Positions 5,577-5,860 of a stretch of DNA of 5,860 nt are shown piece after piece. Made by a program: the position numbers and the translations under genes. Each line of letters opens with the position of its first letter. Positions within the stretch are counted from its first letter, which is position 1. Below the pieces are notes generated by a model. It saw nothing but the letters and a program-made list of their open reading frames with translations. It searched no databases and had not been told where the DNA came from. Source of the stretch: Desulfovibrio sp. GTDB taxonomy: Bacteria > Desulfobacterota > Desulfovibrionia > Desulfovibrionales > Desulfovibrionaceae. The stretch is from NCBI GenBank assembly GCA_031281815.1, contig JAITEY010000106.1:1-5860 (forward strand). The letters run 5' to 3'.

Positions 5577-5860
5577 TTATACCCAAGTTTCACTGTTCAA
5601 CTCGGAAATACGTTGAAATTCTTTAAGATTGTGAGTGATGAGGATCAATCCTTGCGCTATGGCCTGGGCCGCAATGAGCATATCCATTCCGCCGATGGGC
5701 TTTCCCTGCCGCTCAAGTTCCGCCCTGATTTTTCCATAGACAAGAGCGGAATTGAGATCAAACGACACAATCTCCAAGGGTAAAAGAAAAGCTTCCAGCG
5801 CCTTGGTATTTTTCTCTTGGGCGGCACTCTTCTCCACACCATATTGTAATTCTGCCACAG
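5577..5860 (-). CDS. vapC: VapC-type PIN-domain toxin (N-terminus beyond the window)
   Basis: These are the last 93 complete codons of a type II toxin ribonuclease of the VapC/FitB PIN family, which cleaves RNA using Mg2+ held by acidic residues. Numbering from the first complete codon: VAELQYGVEKS (1-11) carries the conserved Glu3; IGGMDMLIAAQA (55-66) carries Asp59; LITHNLKEFQRI (73-84) holds Asn77 at the fourth acidic-pocket position, and the EF pair with the C-terminal W is typical. VapC proteins are about 130 residues long, so roughly 35-40 residues with the first catalytic Asp lie to the right. The GTG at 5858 is the internal Val of VAELQYG, not a start. The stop is TAA at 5579-5577. 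The partner antitoxin gene would normally sit directly upstream on the minus strand, outside the window. The gene converges on the permease. Confidence 0.87.
   Translation of the reverse strand, partial: VAELQYGVEKSAAQEKNTKALEAFLLPLEIVSFDLNSALVYGKIRAELERQGKPIGGMDMLIAAQAIAQGLILITHNLKEFQRISELNSETWV

Overview
The window is GC-rich and densely coding, and looks like bacterial chromosome. The gene set and protein style (a C-terminal AddB/RecB-like nuclease, a nitronate monooxygenase-like flavoprotein with a C-terminal cysteine cluster, ProC) would suit a Desulfovibrionaceae-type deltaproteobacterium. That placement is inference, because no marker gene is present.

Layout. (a) 1-670, plus strand: the 3' end of a PD-(D/E)XK nuclease gene cut by the window edge. 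(b) 671-792: intergenic region with a promoter-like signal (about 700-728) flanked by a 7-bp inverted repeat. (c) 793-1941, plus: a nitronate monooxygenase/FabK-like flavoenzyme whose last codons are an 18-bp tandem duplication. (d) 1973-3004, plus: an MBL-fold metal-dependent hydrolase of the NAPE-PLD/RomA-like group, 31 bp downstream and probably cotranscribed. (e) 3005-3151: short convergent intergenic region. (f) 3152-3973, minus: proC, the last step of proline synthesis. (g) 3974-4265: divergent regulatory region with candidate promoters for both flanking genes, a long imperfect inverted repeat and a possible 24-codon ORF. (h) 4266-5450, plus: a MacB/FtsX-type ABC transporter permease whose periplasmic part is far more AT-rich than anything else in the window. 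(i) 5443-5517: a 24-codon ORF overlapping the permease stop codon, possibly the stub of a lost downstream cistron. (j) 5577 to the right edge, minus: the C-terminal two thirds of a VapC-type PIN-domain toxin.

The left 4 kb reads as ordinary core genome. The right third has accessory character: a composition shift, a permease with no ATPase visible beside it, a possible truncated cistron and a toxin-antitoxin gene. I see no CRISPR array, tRNA, rRNA, transposase or integrase. I did not find a convincing novel multi-gene system. The points most worth checking are the mosaic permease with its coupled mini-ORF, and the structured promoter regions upstream of the flavoenzyme and the permease.
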